Notes under the pieces: model-generated
Database searches by the model: none
What the model saw: only the letters and a program-made list of their open reading frames with translations
What the model was told of the DNA's origin: nothing
Made by a program: the position numbers and the translations under genes
Assembly (NCBI GenBank): GCA_002367355.1
Contig: DFBQ01000028.1
Coordinates: forward strand, 1-15,549
Origin: Deltaproteobacteria bacterium UBA3076
GTDB lineage: Bacteria > Desulfobacterota > Dissulfuribacteria > Dissulfuribacterales > UBA3076
DNA: 15,549 bases
Direction of reading: 5' to 3'
Shown here: positions 1-6,873 of the stretch, one piece after another
Numbering within the stretch: position 1 is the stretch's first letter
Layout of the letters: each line of letters opens with the position of its first letter

Positions 1-654
1 ACGTTCCAGCTTGACGCCTCGCTTCTTGAACAGATCGGTCAGCACGCGGTGAATTATGGTGGCACCCATCTGGGATTTGATGTCGTCACCGATGACAGGA
101 ATATTTTTTTCCTCGAAGCGTTTCGCCCACTCCGGATCACTTGCGATGAAAACCGGAATGTTGTTGATAAAAGCAATCCCTGCATCCAGCGCACATTCAG
201 CATAAAACCGCGTGGCATCTTCGGAGCCCACGGGAAGATAGTTCAGGAGGATTTCAGCGCCGGACTCCTTGATTACCTTGACGACTTCTTCTTTGGTTGC
301 TTCAGGTTTGTCGGCCAGGACGAAAGTGAATTTATCGTCATAATTCCTCATGTGGTCTGCAACACCGTCCAGAATCCTGCCCATCCGAACGGTAACTCCT
401 GATCGGGGGAGATCCGGATAGATGGCCTTTGTGCAGTTAGGTTCGGCAAAGACAGCTTCATGCACATCCTTTCCAACCTTGCGCTTGTCGACGTCGTAAG
501 CCGCAACGACTTCTATGTCTCCGGGCTTATATCCATCGATTTCCCAATGCATCAGGCCGATAACATCTTCCGCGTTTTTGCCACGATAATAGTGAATTCC
601 CTGAATCAGGGAACTTGCGCAGTTACCAATTCCAACAACAACTATTTTGATCAC
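1..654 (-). CDS. ino1: myo-inositol-1-phosphate (inositol-3-phosphate) synthase, N-terminal 218 codons, cut by window edge
   Basis: Converts glucose 6-phosphate to inositol 3-phosphate with bound NAD, the first step of inositol and inositol-lipid or di-inositol-phosphate synthesis, in the cytoplasm. Reading the minus strand from 654 gives an uninterrupted frame to base 1. It opens with the dinucleotide-binding loop VGIGNCASSLIQG and later shows GLMHWEIDGY, AAYDVDKRKVGKD, LNYLPVGSEDATRFYAECA, PVFIASDPEWAKRF and GDDIKSQMGATI. This order closely resembles the actinobacterial/archaeal Ino1 type from memory. The catalytic C-terminal part is outside the window. The start is GTG (652-654) because an in-frame TAA lies two codons upstream; AAGGAG at 666-671 is 11 nt away, slightly long. 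The gene is transcribed divergently from the DUF948-like gene. Confidence 0.93.
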   Translation of the reverse strand, partial: MIKIVVVGIGNCASSLIQGIHYYRGKNAEDVIGLMHWEIDGYKPGDIEVVAAYDVDKRKVGKDVHEAVFAEPNCTKAIYPDLPRSGVTVRMGRILDGVADHMRNYDDKFTFVLADKPEATKEEVVKVIKESGAEILLNYLPVGSEDATRFYAECALDAGIAFINNIPVFIASDPEWAKRFEEKNIPVIGDDIKSQMGATIIHRVLTDLFKKRGVKLER

Positions 655-1077
655 AGCTTAGTCATCTCCTTATGTTGGTTGAAAATGCAAGAGACGGTCT
701 ACAAGTAGATTTACAGTTCCACATTGCCCTAAATTTAATACCACTTTTCAGCTATTAATAAAAGTATTGGTTACGATCTAAGCTGATTTTTTTTATACCG
801 GAATATTTTTATGCAAATTGAGTTCAAACTTTGTAAATGTGCTTGCAAAGGTCGTGAGCCATGTTTATGTTGAAAATGTTACAGGAGTCACTTAAAAAAT
901 TCTTTCCCAGGGGCTTTTTTAAGGACTTCCAAGGGTCATCCGATGGCGATATTGGTAAATAATGCTTTCCCTGAGTATTTTGTGCTTTTAATCGTGCTTG
1001 CGCCTTGCTTTTGAAAGACATTTTGCAGGCAGCCGGTGGGTAACGGACTGGTATTTTACTAATATAAAGGGGACGAT
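655..1077. other. 423-bp divergent intergenic region
   Basis: AT-rich region between two divergent genes, so it must hold both promoters, but no consensus -35/-10 pair is clear on either strand. A 9-bp inverted repeat CTTAAAAAA / TTTTTTAAG (891-899 and 915-923) encloses a 15-nt loop. A 33-codon plus-strand frame (861-962, MFMLKMLQESLKKFFPRGFF...) has only a weak AAGG 9 nt upstream. An 86-codon minus-strand frame (824-1084) has no Shine-Dalgarno and overlaps the start of the next gene. I regard neither as a supported gene. Confidence 0.4.
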
Positions 1078-1677
1078 ATGTCATCTATAATGAGTTCGTT
1101 TGCACTCCTTGTCATAGCTGTGGCCTTTGTGTTTCTTGTAATTTATCTTGTCAGGTTGTCACGGAGTGTCCAGGACACGCTGGAGAGCTTAAACGAGGCC
1201 TTATTTAAAAGCCAGGCTGCTATTGACGACACATTGGCTCAGTTTAATCCTGTAGTTTCTAAACTGTCAGAACTGGAGGATACTGCTCAGGAGACCCTGA
1301 GCGAGATAAATAAGCGTCTGGTCCTGATAGAGAATGAGTTAACGCCTCTCCTTGAAGAACTTAGGAATACTGCCAAGGCCTATCAGAACCTTGGAAGGAC
1401 TTTCGATAAGGATATTCCCCCGATTTTGGATAATGTTCATCAAATTACCGGGGATATCCAGGAGATGACCGGCGATATTAAGGTCAAGGTTCAGCAGACA
1501 CAGGATTTCTTCGAGGCCGCACGCGAGGCAGGCGAGACCGTCCGGGTTGCAACAGACATTGCCAGGTCGGGGCTTTCCGGGTTAGGTGTGCAGGTAGCAA
1601 GTATTGCTACCGGCATAAAGACGTCTTTGGAATTTCTTTCCGAGAATCTTAGATTTAAAGGAGGTAGCAAGAAATGA
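1078..1677 (+). CDS. DUF948-like membrane-anchored coiled-coil protein
   Basis: 199-residue protein with one N-terminal membrane segment (about residues 7-26, ALLVIAVAFVFLVIYLV) followed by a long, mostly helical, charged region (about 29-160) with heptad-like spacing such as LESLNEALFKSQAAIDDTL and NKRLVLIENELTPLLEELR. This architecture matches the DUF948 (YoxC-like) family, whose molecular function is not established. The likely topology is a short N-terminus, one anchor and a large soluble coiled coil. An AAGGGGA sequence (1067-1073) precedes ATG 1078 at good distance. The stop overlaps the next start (ATGA, 1674-1677), which suggests translational coupling with the YtxH-like gene; these families often sit together and are linked to general stress in Bacillus, which is only an analogy here. 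Confidence 0.75.
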   Translation: MSSIMSSFALLVIAVAFVFLVIYLVRLSRSVQDTLESLNEALFKSQAAIDDTLAQFNPVVSKLSELEDTAQETLSEINKRLVLIENELTPLLEELRNTAKAYQNLGRTFDKDIPPILDNVHQITGDIQEMTGDIKVKVQQTQDFFEAAREAGETVRVATDIARSGLSGLGVQVASIATGIKTSLEFLSENLRFKGGSKK

Positions 1678-2036
1678 GCAATAGTGAAGGTCACTATTCC
1701 GCAGGTTGTGTGGCTATAGCATTTTTACTGGGAGGTGCCGTCGGAGCCGGTTTGGCCACGTTACTCACTCCCAGAACAGGTCCTGAAGTGAGAGGTCGGA
1801 TAAGGGAGCAGGCCTATGCGGCCCGTGGTGAGGCCTATAGAGTAGCAGATGAGGTCCGTGACAAAGCCGGTAATCTCCTTGATAAGAGCAAGGATGTGAT
1901 CGAACAAAAGAAGGCTGTTTTGGAATCTGCTTATGAAGCAGGTAAAGAGGCCATGGCGCGGGAGAAAGAACGCCTTGTTGCCCGCATGAAGTCTGAAAAG
2001 GGTGAAGACACATCTCCAGGGAAGGAAAAGGCTTAA
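1674..2036 (+). CDS. YtxH-like domain protein
   Basis: 120-residue protein. Residues about 13-33 form a Gly-rich membrane segment (VAIAFLLGGAVGAGLATLLT) followed at once by a P-R-T-G-x-E-x-R element (PRTGPEVRGRIRE), the hallmark of YtxH-type proteins. The rest is a highly charged amphipathic helix (DEVRDKAGNLLDKSKDVIEQ and following) with a Lys/Glu-rich tail, resembling late-embryogenesis-abundant or apolipoprotein-like helices. The start is fixed by an ideal AAAGGAGGT (1657-1665) 8 nt before ATG. It is the second gene of a coupled pair with the DUF948-like gene. The family role is unknown; an envelope or stress function is inference. Confidence 0.75.
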   Translation: MSNSEGHYSAGCVAIAFLLGGAVGAGLATLLTPRTGPEVRGRIREQAYAARGEAYRVADEVRDKAGNLLDKSKDVIEQKKAVLESAYEAGKEAMAREKERLVARMKSEKGEDTSPGKEKA

Positions 2037-2041
2037 GAAAT

Positions 2042-2078
2042 AATTATTCACTCCCTGTCTGCCAGGGAGTGAATAATT
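2042..2078 (+). terminator. 16-bp perfect hairpin after the DUF948/YtxH pair
   Basis: AATTATTCACTCCCTG (2042-2057) pairs perfectly with 2063-2078 across a 5-nt loop (TCTGC). It starts 5 bases after the YtxH-like stop. There is no T-tract on the right, so it is not a canonical intrinsic terminator; the A/T-rich base of the stem could partly replace one, or the hairpin may protect the mRNA 3' end. It lies between convergent genes, so it could act in both directions. Confidence 0.6.
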
Positions 2079-2101
2079 GCCTCCAATTAGCTCGTTTCTA
2101 T

Positions 2102-2249
2102 GTAACTTCTCAATAAGTTGTGGTAGATTACTTTTTGCGACTATTTACTGGATTCCTGCCTTCGCAGGAATGACGGGCAGTTACATACAAACGTCATTCC
2201 CGCGAAGGCGGGAATCCAGACATCTTACCCTGAGTTATTGAGAAATTAC
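2102..2249. mobile_element. 148-bp MITE-like element containing a REP-type inverted pair
   Basis: The ends GTAACTTCTCAATAA (2102-2116) and TTATTGAGAAATTAC (2235-2249) are inverted repeats with one mismatch in 15. The element is flanked on both sides by GTTTCTAT (2094-2101 and 2250-2257), a candidate 8-bp target duplication. Inside are two 28-base arms (2148-2175 and 2192-2219) that are inverted copies with two differences; each arm also holds its own 8-bp hairpin (ATTCCTGC/GCAGGAAT and ATTCCCGC/GCGGGAAT). It encodes no protein. The core resembles the dispersed GTCATTCCCGCG...GCGGGAATCCAG repeats of many proteobacteria, recognised from memory. Confidence 0.8.
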
Positions 2250-2302
2250 GTTTCTATATCCCATAAACGCTAATTTAGGCTGTGGCTTTGGGGTGGTTTT
2301 GG

Positions 2303-2308
2303 TATAAT
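2303..2308 (+). promoter_or_regulatory. candidate extended -10 (antisense to nadK)
   Basis: TGGTATAAT (2300-2308) is a perfect TATAAT with the TG of an extended -10. The -35 position 17 nt upstream is poor (CTGTGG). It points rightwards into the 3' end of the minus-strand NAD kinase gene, so any transcript would be antisense to it. Sequence-only call. Confidence 0.3.
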
Positions 2309-2325
2309 CTTTGGGCCTTATGCCT

Positions 2326-3144
2326 CTACATCCCCATACCCTTTGCCCACCCAAGCTTTTCCCTTAAAATTGTGAAGTAGTCCCTGAGCGGGGACTTTAT
2401 GAGTTTCAGGTGTCCCTTGGCCTTTTGCATCTCAACCCAGTCCCCTTCATTGAGTTCCCGGCTTACCTGGCCATCTACTATTAAGCTGATTTTTTCCGTG
2501 GCATTTCCGAGCTGTATTGCAACCTTCATCTGACCTGGCAGTATAAGAGGACGCGCATTCAGGGCAAAGGGGCATATTGGGGTCAATATAAGGGCCTCTA
2601 TGCCCGGGTGCAGGATAGGGCCGCCGGCAGAGAGGTTATACGCAGTAGATCCGGTTGCAGTGGAGATGATCAGGCCATCACCACGGTATGTGGTGAGGAA
2701 TGAGCCGCCGGCCCAGGTCGGAAGTGTTATAATCGTACCCAGAGGGCCTTTGCTGATCACTGCTTCATTGAGTGCATAGTAAGTTGGGCCTGGACTATCA
2801 GACGATTTTATCGTAACCGAGAGCATTGCTCGTCTGTCCAGCTCGAGAGTTCCTGATATCAGGGAATCCAGGGCCTGTTCCACCTCGTCCATGTGGATTT
2901 CAGTAAGGAACCCCAGGCCCCCCAGGTTTATGCCGAGCAGGGGAATTCCGAGCTGATAGGCCTTTCCTGCCACATGTAGCAGGGTGCCGTCTCCACCCAG
3001 CACTACTATAGCCTCGGCTTGAGGATCTACCTGTCCTTCAGTGACAGAGACCCCGCGCCTTCGGAAAAGCTCTTCCATGGCCTCTCCGATCCTCTTTGGG
3101 ATTTCGGTCTTGTGCCTGACAATGAGGCTGATGTGTTTGAGCAT
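2326..3144 (-). CDS. nadK: NAD kinase
   Basis: Phosphorylates NAD to NADP using ATP or polyphosphate; cytoplasmic and normally essential. The 272 residues carry the full family signature: GGDGTLL at about 50-56 (catalytic Asp and phosphate loop), GINLGGLGFLTE at about 71-82, ALNEAVI around 124-130 (the NE pair that contacts NAD), and GDGLIISTATGSTAYNLSAG at about 155-174 followed by GPI. Length is normal. Start ATG 3144 lies 9 bp after the stop of the M16 peptidase gene; the only Shine-Dalgarno-like bases (TAAAGAGA) overlap that stop codon, which suggests translational coupling with the upstream gene. Downstream is the MITE-like element; no separate terminator is seen. Confidence 0.95.
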   Translation of the reverse strand: MLKHISLIVRHKTEIPKRIGEAMEELFRRRGVSVTEGQVDPQAEAIVVLGGDGTLLHVAGKAYQLGIPLLGINLGGLGFLTEIHMDEVEQALDSLISGTLELDRRAMLSVTIKSSDSPGPTYYALNEAVISKGPLGTIITLPTWAGGSFLTTYRGDGLIISTATGSTAYNLSAGGPILHPGIEALILTPICPFALNARPLILPGQMKVAIQLGNATEKISLIVDGQVSRELNEGDWVEMQKAKGHLKLIKSPLRDYFTILREKLGWAKGMGM

Positions 3145-3153
3145 AAAGTCTCT

Positions 3154-5811
3154 TTACGGGCCTACTCTTACGAGTACGTATTCTTCCGAATTCATAAATT
3201 TTCTGGCCACATTAAGTACTTGATCTACAGTTACCTCACCTATTTTTCGAACGTATTCCGACGCGAAGTTATATCCTAGGCCATAGAGTTCATTTAAGGC
3301 CATGTCCATGGCTTGGGCCCTGTTGGTTTGAAGGCCTATCTCATGGGTTCCGATAAGCCATTTTTTGGCCCTTTCCAACTCATCATCAGTCACAGGTTTC
3401 CCTGTTACCATATAGATTTCCCGCCACAAGGCTTTTAAGGCCCTGTCCTTTTTTTCAGGCGCGCAGGCAATGTAGAAGGCAAAGGATCCATAGTCCAGGC
3501 CAAGCCCCAGGAATGAGGTCACGGAATACGCCAGGCTTTCCTTGTCCCTGAGATCAATGAACAGGCGGCCGCCCTGACCTGAAAGTACTGCATTCAGGGT
3601 TTGAAGGGCATAGCGGTCAGGGTTGTTGAAAGTGGTCCCCGGGAAACCAAGCACAATGTGTACTTGCTGTTTTTCCCTTTTCAGGGTTAGAATTTTGGGT
3701 GCGCTGAGAGGGTCTGGTTCAGGAGGTGTGGAAAGGACAGACTCTGTTTCCGCCGACCAGGCACCAAGCATGGTCTCAATGCTCGATATGATTTCATCAG
3801 CACGAATATCTCCTACTATGGAGAGGACTCCCCTGTCAGGTACTACAAAATTCCTATAGGTCTCAAGCAACTCCTTTGAACTGATGGCTTTGATAACAGA
3901 GGGCTTGCCCAACGGGTCCATGCCATATGGATGGGGCGAGAAAAGTAGGCGACGGAATTCCCTTACCGCAACTCCGGGCAGATAATCATCCTGACGTTTA
4001 AGCTGTGCCAGTATCAAGGGACGGAGTTTTTTTGTTTCTTCAGATGGGAAGGTGGGAGTGAGCAGGATCTCAGTAAAGAGGGCAAGGCCCTTATCCAGGT
4101 TTTGACTCAAAAAACGGCCTTGAAGCCCAAGGGTGTTCTGACCGGAAAAGCCGCTAATACTACCACCCAGACCCTCTATCAGTTCGGCAATACCCTGGGC
4201 GCTGTGGGCTTCGGTTCCTTTTGTCCAGGCCTTTGCGAGGAAGTTGAAGAGACCGTCGGTTTTCTCGCTTTCGTATCTTACACCTCCCGGGAACACCAGT
4301 GTTGCAGCAACCGTAGGTACTCCCGGGGCCTCTTGGACAAGGACCGTGAGGCCGTTGGAAAGGCTAAACCTCTTGACAGGGCGGATAAGAGTGCCGCCAT
4401 CAGACTCTATTCCCTTGGCCAGGAGTTCCGCCTCCTGAACCATTACGTCCAGTTCCTGGCTCGTAAGCTCAGGCAGGCGATCCTCAGGCATTACCATGAC
4501 CACACTGATGTTTTCCTGTCTGAAAATCTGCCCGGCAACCCGCTGGACATCCTGGGCCGTCACCTCCCGGACTTTCTCAAGATAGAGTTTTTCTGCATGA
4601 GGGTCCTTTGAAAGGGTCTCAAAGACACCAAGCTTTCTTGCTTCTCCTTCCATGGTCTCCTGGCTGTAAACAAAATCCGTTTCTACCTGGACTTTAGCGC
4701 GCTCCAGCTCTTCCTCAATGATTCCCTCATTCTCCAGACGGAAGATTTCATGGAAGATCTGCGGCAATGCTTCCTGGGTCTTTTCCGGGTCCAGAGAGGC
4801 CGTGATCTCGAATAGTCCCGGTCCTGCCGGTGTAAATGCTGCTGCATCAATGTTATGGACCATCTGCAGCCGATTTCGTAGAGACGAGGTAAGCCTTGAG
4901 CTCTCCCCTTTTCCCAACAAGGCAGCCAGAACGTCCAGGGCAGGTACATCCGGGTCATTAAAGTTGGGTAGTCCTGAAAACGCAATAGCCAGGTATCCTT
5001 CCTGGATTTCCATTGCCTCCATGGCGATCCTCGGGGCGTCCTGCCGCGGCTCTGATGGATAGGTGAATTCATAAGGCCCTTTTTTAATTACTGATCCGAA
5101 GGTGTCCTGGATACCGGCCAGGGCCTGAGATGTCCCGACGTCTCCAACAACAACAACGGTAATTTGTGAGGGCCGATACCTTCTTTCCATATAGGTCAGG
5201 ATGACTTTGCGTCCAAAAGACTCGACCGTTTCGGGATAGCCGATTACAGGGAATCCATATGGGTGTGCCTTATATGCTGTCTCCATTAATAAGCTGGAAA
5301 GTCTTGTCCTTGGCCTGTCGTCTCTCATCCTTATTTCTTCAAGCACCACTTTTTTCTCTCGCTTTAATTCATCGGGATCGAATGATGAGTGAAATACCGC
5401 GTCGGAAAGTACGTCCAGGGCATTGTCCAGGAACTGTTTTGGGACCACGCAGTGGTAGACTGTATAATCAAGAGATGTGTAAGCATTAATGGACCCTCCG
5501 ACAGATTCTATTTCCTTTGCCACTTCTCCAGGCCCTCTTTTTTCTGTGCCCTTGAAGATCATGTGTTCGATCAAGTGGGTAATGCCTCTCTCCCCTTCGG
5601 TTTCGTAAACACTGCCTGCTTGGACCCACACCTGTATGGCCACAACCGGCGCCCGGTGGTTTTCTTTCACAATGGCAGTAAGTCCATTAGAGAGCCTGGT
5701 CTTGTTCAGCCCGGGAATAAGTTCTCTTGCCAAAGAGCCAAAGGGCATGATGAGGAGAATGGAAAAGGTGATCAGCAGGCACAGGGTAATTGTTTTGCCG
5801 GTTATGAGCAT
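3154..5811 (-). CDS. M16 family zinc metallopeptidase, two-repeat (active plus inactive domain)
   Basis: 885-residue insulinase/pitrilysin-like protease, probably exported. Residues 1-28 form a signal peptide (MLITGKTITLCLLITFSILL, then an LA-R junction). The N-terminal repeat has the inverted zinc motif H79-L-I-E-H83 with E159 in VVLEEI as likely third ligand. The second repeat begins near residue 470 (RFSLSNGLTVLVQEAPGVPT) and at the equivalent place reads LFNFLAKAWTKG, so it has no zinc site; it keeps the substrate-binding R...Y pair in LRDKESLAYSV. One polypeptide thus joins the active and inactive halves that many bacteria make as separate subunits. Strong AAGGAGA 8 nt before ATG. It is followed 9 bp later by nadK, likely cotranscribed; the functional link is unclear. 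Confidence 0.93.
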   Translation of the reverse strand: MLITGKTITLCLLITFSILLIMPFGSLARELIPGLNKTRLSNGLTAIVKENHRAPVVAIQVWVQAGSVYETEGERGITHLIEHMIFKGTEKRGPGEVAKEIESVGGSINAYTSLDYTVYHCVVPKQFLDNALDVLSDAVFHSSFDPDELKREKKVVLEEIRMRDDRPRTRLSSLLMETAYKAHPYGFPVIGYPETVESFGRKVILTYMERRYRPSQITVVVVGDVGTSQALAGIQDTFGSVIKKGPYEFTYPSEPRQDAPRIAMEAMEIQEGYLAIAFSGLPNFNDPDVPALDVLAALLGKGESSRLTSSLRNRLQMVHNIDAAAFTPAGPGLFEITASLDPEKTQEALPQIFHEIFRLENEGIIEEELERAKVQVETDFVYSQETMEGEARKLGVFETLSKDPHAEKLYLEKVREVTAQDVQRVAGQIFRQENISVVMVMPEDRLPELTSQELDVMVQEAELLAKGIESDGGTLIRPVKRFSLSNGLTVLVQEAPGVPTVAATLVFPGGVRYESEKTDGLFNFLAKAWTKGTEAHSAQGIAELIEGLGGSISGFSGQNTLGLQGRFLSQNLDKGLALFTEILLTPTFPSEETKKLRPLILAQLKRQDDYLPGVAVREFRRLLFSPHPYGMDPLGKPSVIKAISSKELLETYRNFVVPDRGVLSIVGDIRADEIISSIETMLGAWSAETESVLSTPPEPDPLSAPKILTLKREKQQVHIVLGFPGTTFNNPDRYALQTLNAVLSGQGGRLFIDLRDKESLAYSVTSFLGLGLDYGSFAFYIACAPEKKDRALKALWREIYMVTGKPVTDDELERAKKWLIGTHEIGLQTNRAQAMDMALNELYGLGYNFASEYVRKIGEVTVDQVLNVARKFMNSEEYVLVRVGP

Positions 5812-6157
5812 GTCAGGTTCTCCTTGGAGTATGCTTTTATTTCAATATTTAAATCAACAAGATAGCCTGGTCTTTAGGGTGAATGGCCATTCAATGAAAG
5901 CTTGACACAGTAAATGAAGTTTGGTACAGACCAAATGGTTCTTAATTTTTTACTTTAGGATATGTCTTGGTCTTTTTTATCGCCTTTTTTCTGTGATGCA
6001 AGCTTTTTAGACATTATTTGTATTATAAAAAAGATGCAATGAGTTTATTTTTCCGATAATGTGCGATATCATGGTGATCAAAATACGTAGGCTCGGCATA
6101 TGTGAGCTGATGTCTTAAAAATCTTTACAAATTATATAAAATAAAAGAGGAGGAATT
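5812..6157. other. 346-bp divergent regulatory region between the M16 gene and tusA
   Basis: AT-rich and without a gene. It holds a 14-bp perfect palindrome TGAATGGCCATTCA (5880-5893), a TTGACA box (5902-5907), and an inverted repeat TTTGGT-N4-ACCAAA (5920-5935) that may be an operator. It must carry the promoter for the minus-strand protease gene and the plus-strand sulfur-relay operon. The last 60 bases before tusA are very A/T-rich. No riboswitch fold was recognised. Confidence 0.5.
5902..5930 (+). promoter_or_regulatory. candidate sigma-70 promoter for the tusA operon
   Basis: TTGACA (5902-5907) matches the -35 consensus; 17 nt further is TACAGA (5925-5930), a weak -10 with three matches. 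The inverted repeat TTTGGT-ACAG-ACCAAA (5920-5935) straddles this -10, as expected of a repressor operator. If used, the 5' leader before tusA would be about 220 nt. Confidence 0.33.
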
Positions 6158-6409
6158 ATGAGCAAGGTTGCCCCAGAAGGCCTAACAGTAGCCCACACTT
6201 TGGATTGCAAAGGACTTAGTTGCCCAATGCCCATTCTGAAGACAAAAAAGGAGATCGGCAAGGTTAAATCAGGTGAGATCCTTGAGGTACTCGGTACTGA
6301 TCCGGGCACCCGTAATGATATCCCCGGATGGTGTGAGCGTGTCGGTCATGAGTACCTTGGAGAGAAGGAAGACGCCGGTTTTTTACATTTCTACATAAAG
6401 AAGGCTTAA
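6158..6409 (+). CDS. tusA: TusA-family sulfur carrier protein
   Basis: 83-residue cytoplasmic sulfur carrier of the TusA/SirA/YedF family. The diagnostic LDCKGLSCPMPILKTKKEI has the CPxP motif at residues 22-25; Cys22 is the expected persulfide-bearing residue. A second cysteine (Cys59, in PGWCERVGHE) sits where many TusA proteins have one in the C-terminal half, and there is an extra Cys17 just before the motif. The start has a strong GAGGAGG. It is the first of four small plus-strand genes ending at a terminator, together with a DsrE-family gene. TusA proteins pass sulfur for tRNA thiolation, cofactor synthesis or, in sulfur-metabolising bacteria, to DsrE/DsrC/Hdr-type systems; the last fits this context, by inference. 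Confidence 0.92.
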   Translation: MSKVAPEGLTVAHTLDCKGLSCPMPILKTKKEIGKVKSGEILEVLGTDPGTRNDIPGWCERVGHEYLGEKEDAGFLHFYIKKA

Positions 6410-6511
6410 TACGTAGCCTCTCGGCCGGGCCGTGCAAACAGTTGAGGGTCTTTGTGCCCTCTGGTAATTGTTTATGGCTGGCCTACAAATATCACATGGA
6501 GGATAATGCAG
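6410..6511 (+). other. tusA-dsrE spacer with small hairpins
   Basis: 102-bp spacer, the longest gap in the operon. It contains CGGCCGGGCCG (near-palindrome, 6422-6432) and GAGGG...CCCTC (about 6445-6462, 8-nt loop). There is no T-tract, so neither looks like a terminator; they could be processing or mRNA-stability sites that set different levels of TusA and the downstream proteins. Confidence 0.3.
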
Positions 6512-6841
6512 ATGTCTGCTGATCCGAACAAACTTGGAATTTTCGTGACTTCCCCCCAGAATATGAGGCATGTTCTGGGTGTGACACAGTCTGCCGTGCG
6601 GGCAGGGATGAAGACCATGGTCTTCTTTACCTTCAAGGCAGTCCATCTGTCCAAGACCCCTGAATTCGTAAAGGTTGCCAACCTCTGCGAGATAAAGGAC
6701 CTGGCCATATGCGCAGCCAGTTATCAGTGTGAAGGTTATGACGTTGAGGACGTGCCTAAGGGAATAACTGGCAGGCAGATGGCGACTCAGGCCTTTCACG
6801 GCGCTTTATTGGAAGAATGTGGCAAATACCTGGTACTGTAG
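6512..6841 (+). CDS. DsrE-family sulfurtransferase-like protein
   Basis: 109 residues when started at ATG 6512, chosen because GGAGG (6498-6502) lies 9 nt upstream; the frame is open upstream, and ATG 6506 would be only 3 nt from it. The fold order fits DsrE/TusD: strand KLGIFVTSP, a helix with HVLGVTQSAVRAG, strand MKTMVFFTFKAVHL, then DLAICAASYQCEGY and a C-terminal helix. Cys67 and Cys73 in the latter stretch are at the place where DsrE-like proteins carry their active cysteine; Cys59 and Cys103 are additional. It follows TusA, its usual sulfur-exchange partner. It lacks the hydrophobic segments of membrane DsrE2 forms. Exact subfamily is not determined. Confidence 0.78.
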   Translation: MSADPNKLGIFVTSPQNMRHVLGVTQSAVRAGMKTMVFFTFKAVHLSKTPEFVKVANLCEIKDLAICAASYQCEGYDVEDVPKGITGRQMATQAFHGALLEECGKYLVL

Positions 6842-6873
6842 ATACGGTACTATAGATTAAGGAGATACTAGCC

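Noticed and set aside
651..665. Four-codon MTKL frame overlapping the ino1 GTG start as a leader peptide
   Set aside because: Its ATG directly touches AAGGAG (no spacing), so initiation there is unlikely; the overlap is probably chance.
861..962. 33-codon plus-strand frame in the ino1-DUF948 gap
   Set aside because: Only a weak AAGG upstream, no family resemblance; could be chance in A/T-rich DNA.
824..1084. 86-codon minus-strand frame overlapping the DUF948-like start
   Set aside because: No ribosome binding site, no recognisable pattern, and it overlaps the better supported start at 1078.
2102..2249. CRISPR repeats or an intrinsic terminator as explanation of the inverted arms
   Set aside because: There are only two arms, inverted rather than direct, without spacer array or T-tract; the flanking duplication fits a mobile element better.
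4102..4611. 169-codon plus-strand frame inside the M16 gene
   Set aside because: Shadow of the protease gene, whose motifs continue through the whole stretch; no ribosome binding site or family pattern.
6452..6511. Upstream ATG extending the DsrE-family protein
   Set aside because: The GGAGG at 6498-6502 lies downstream of it and serves ATG 6512.
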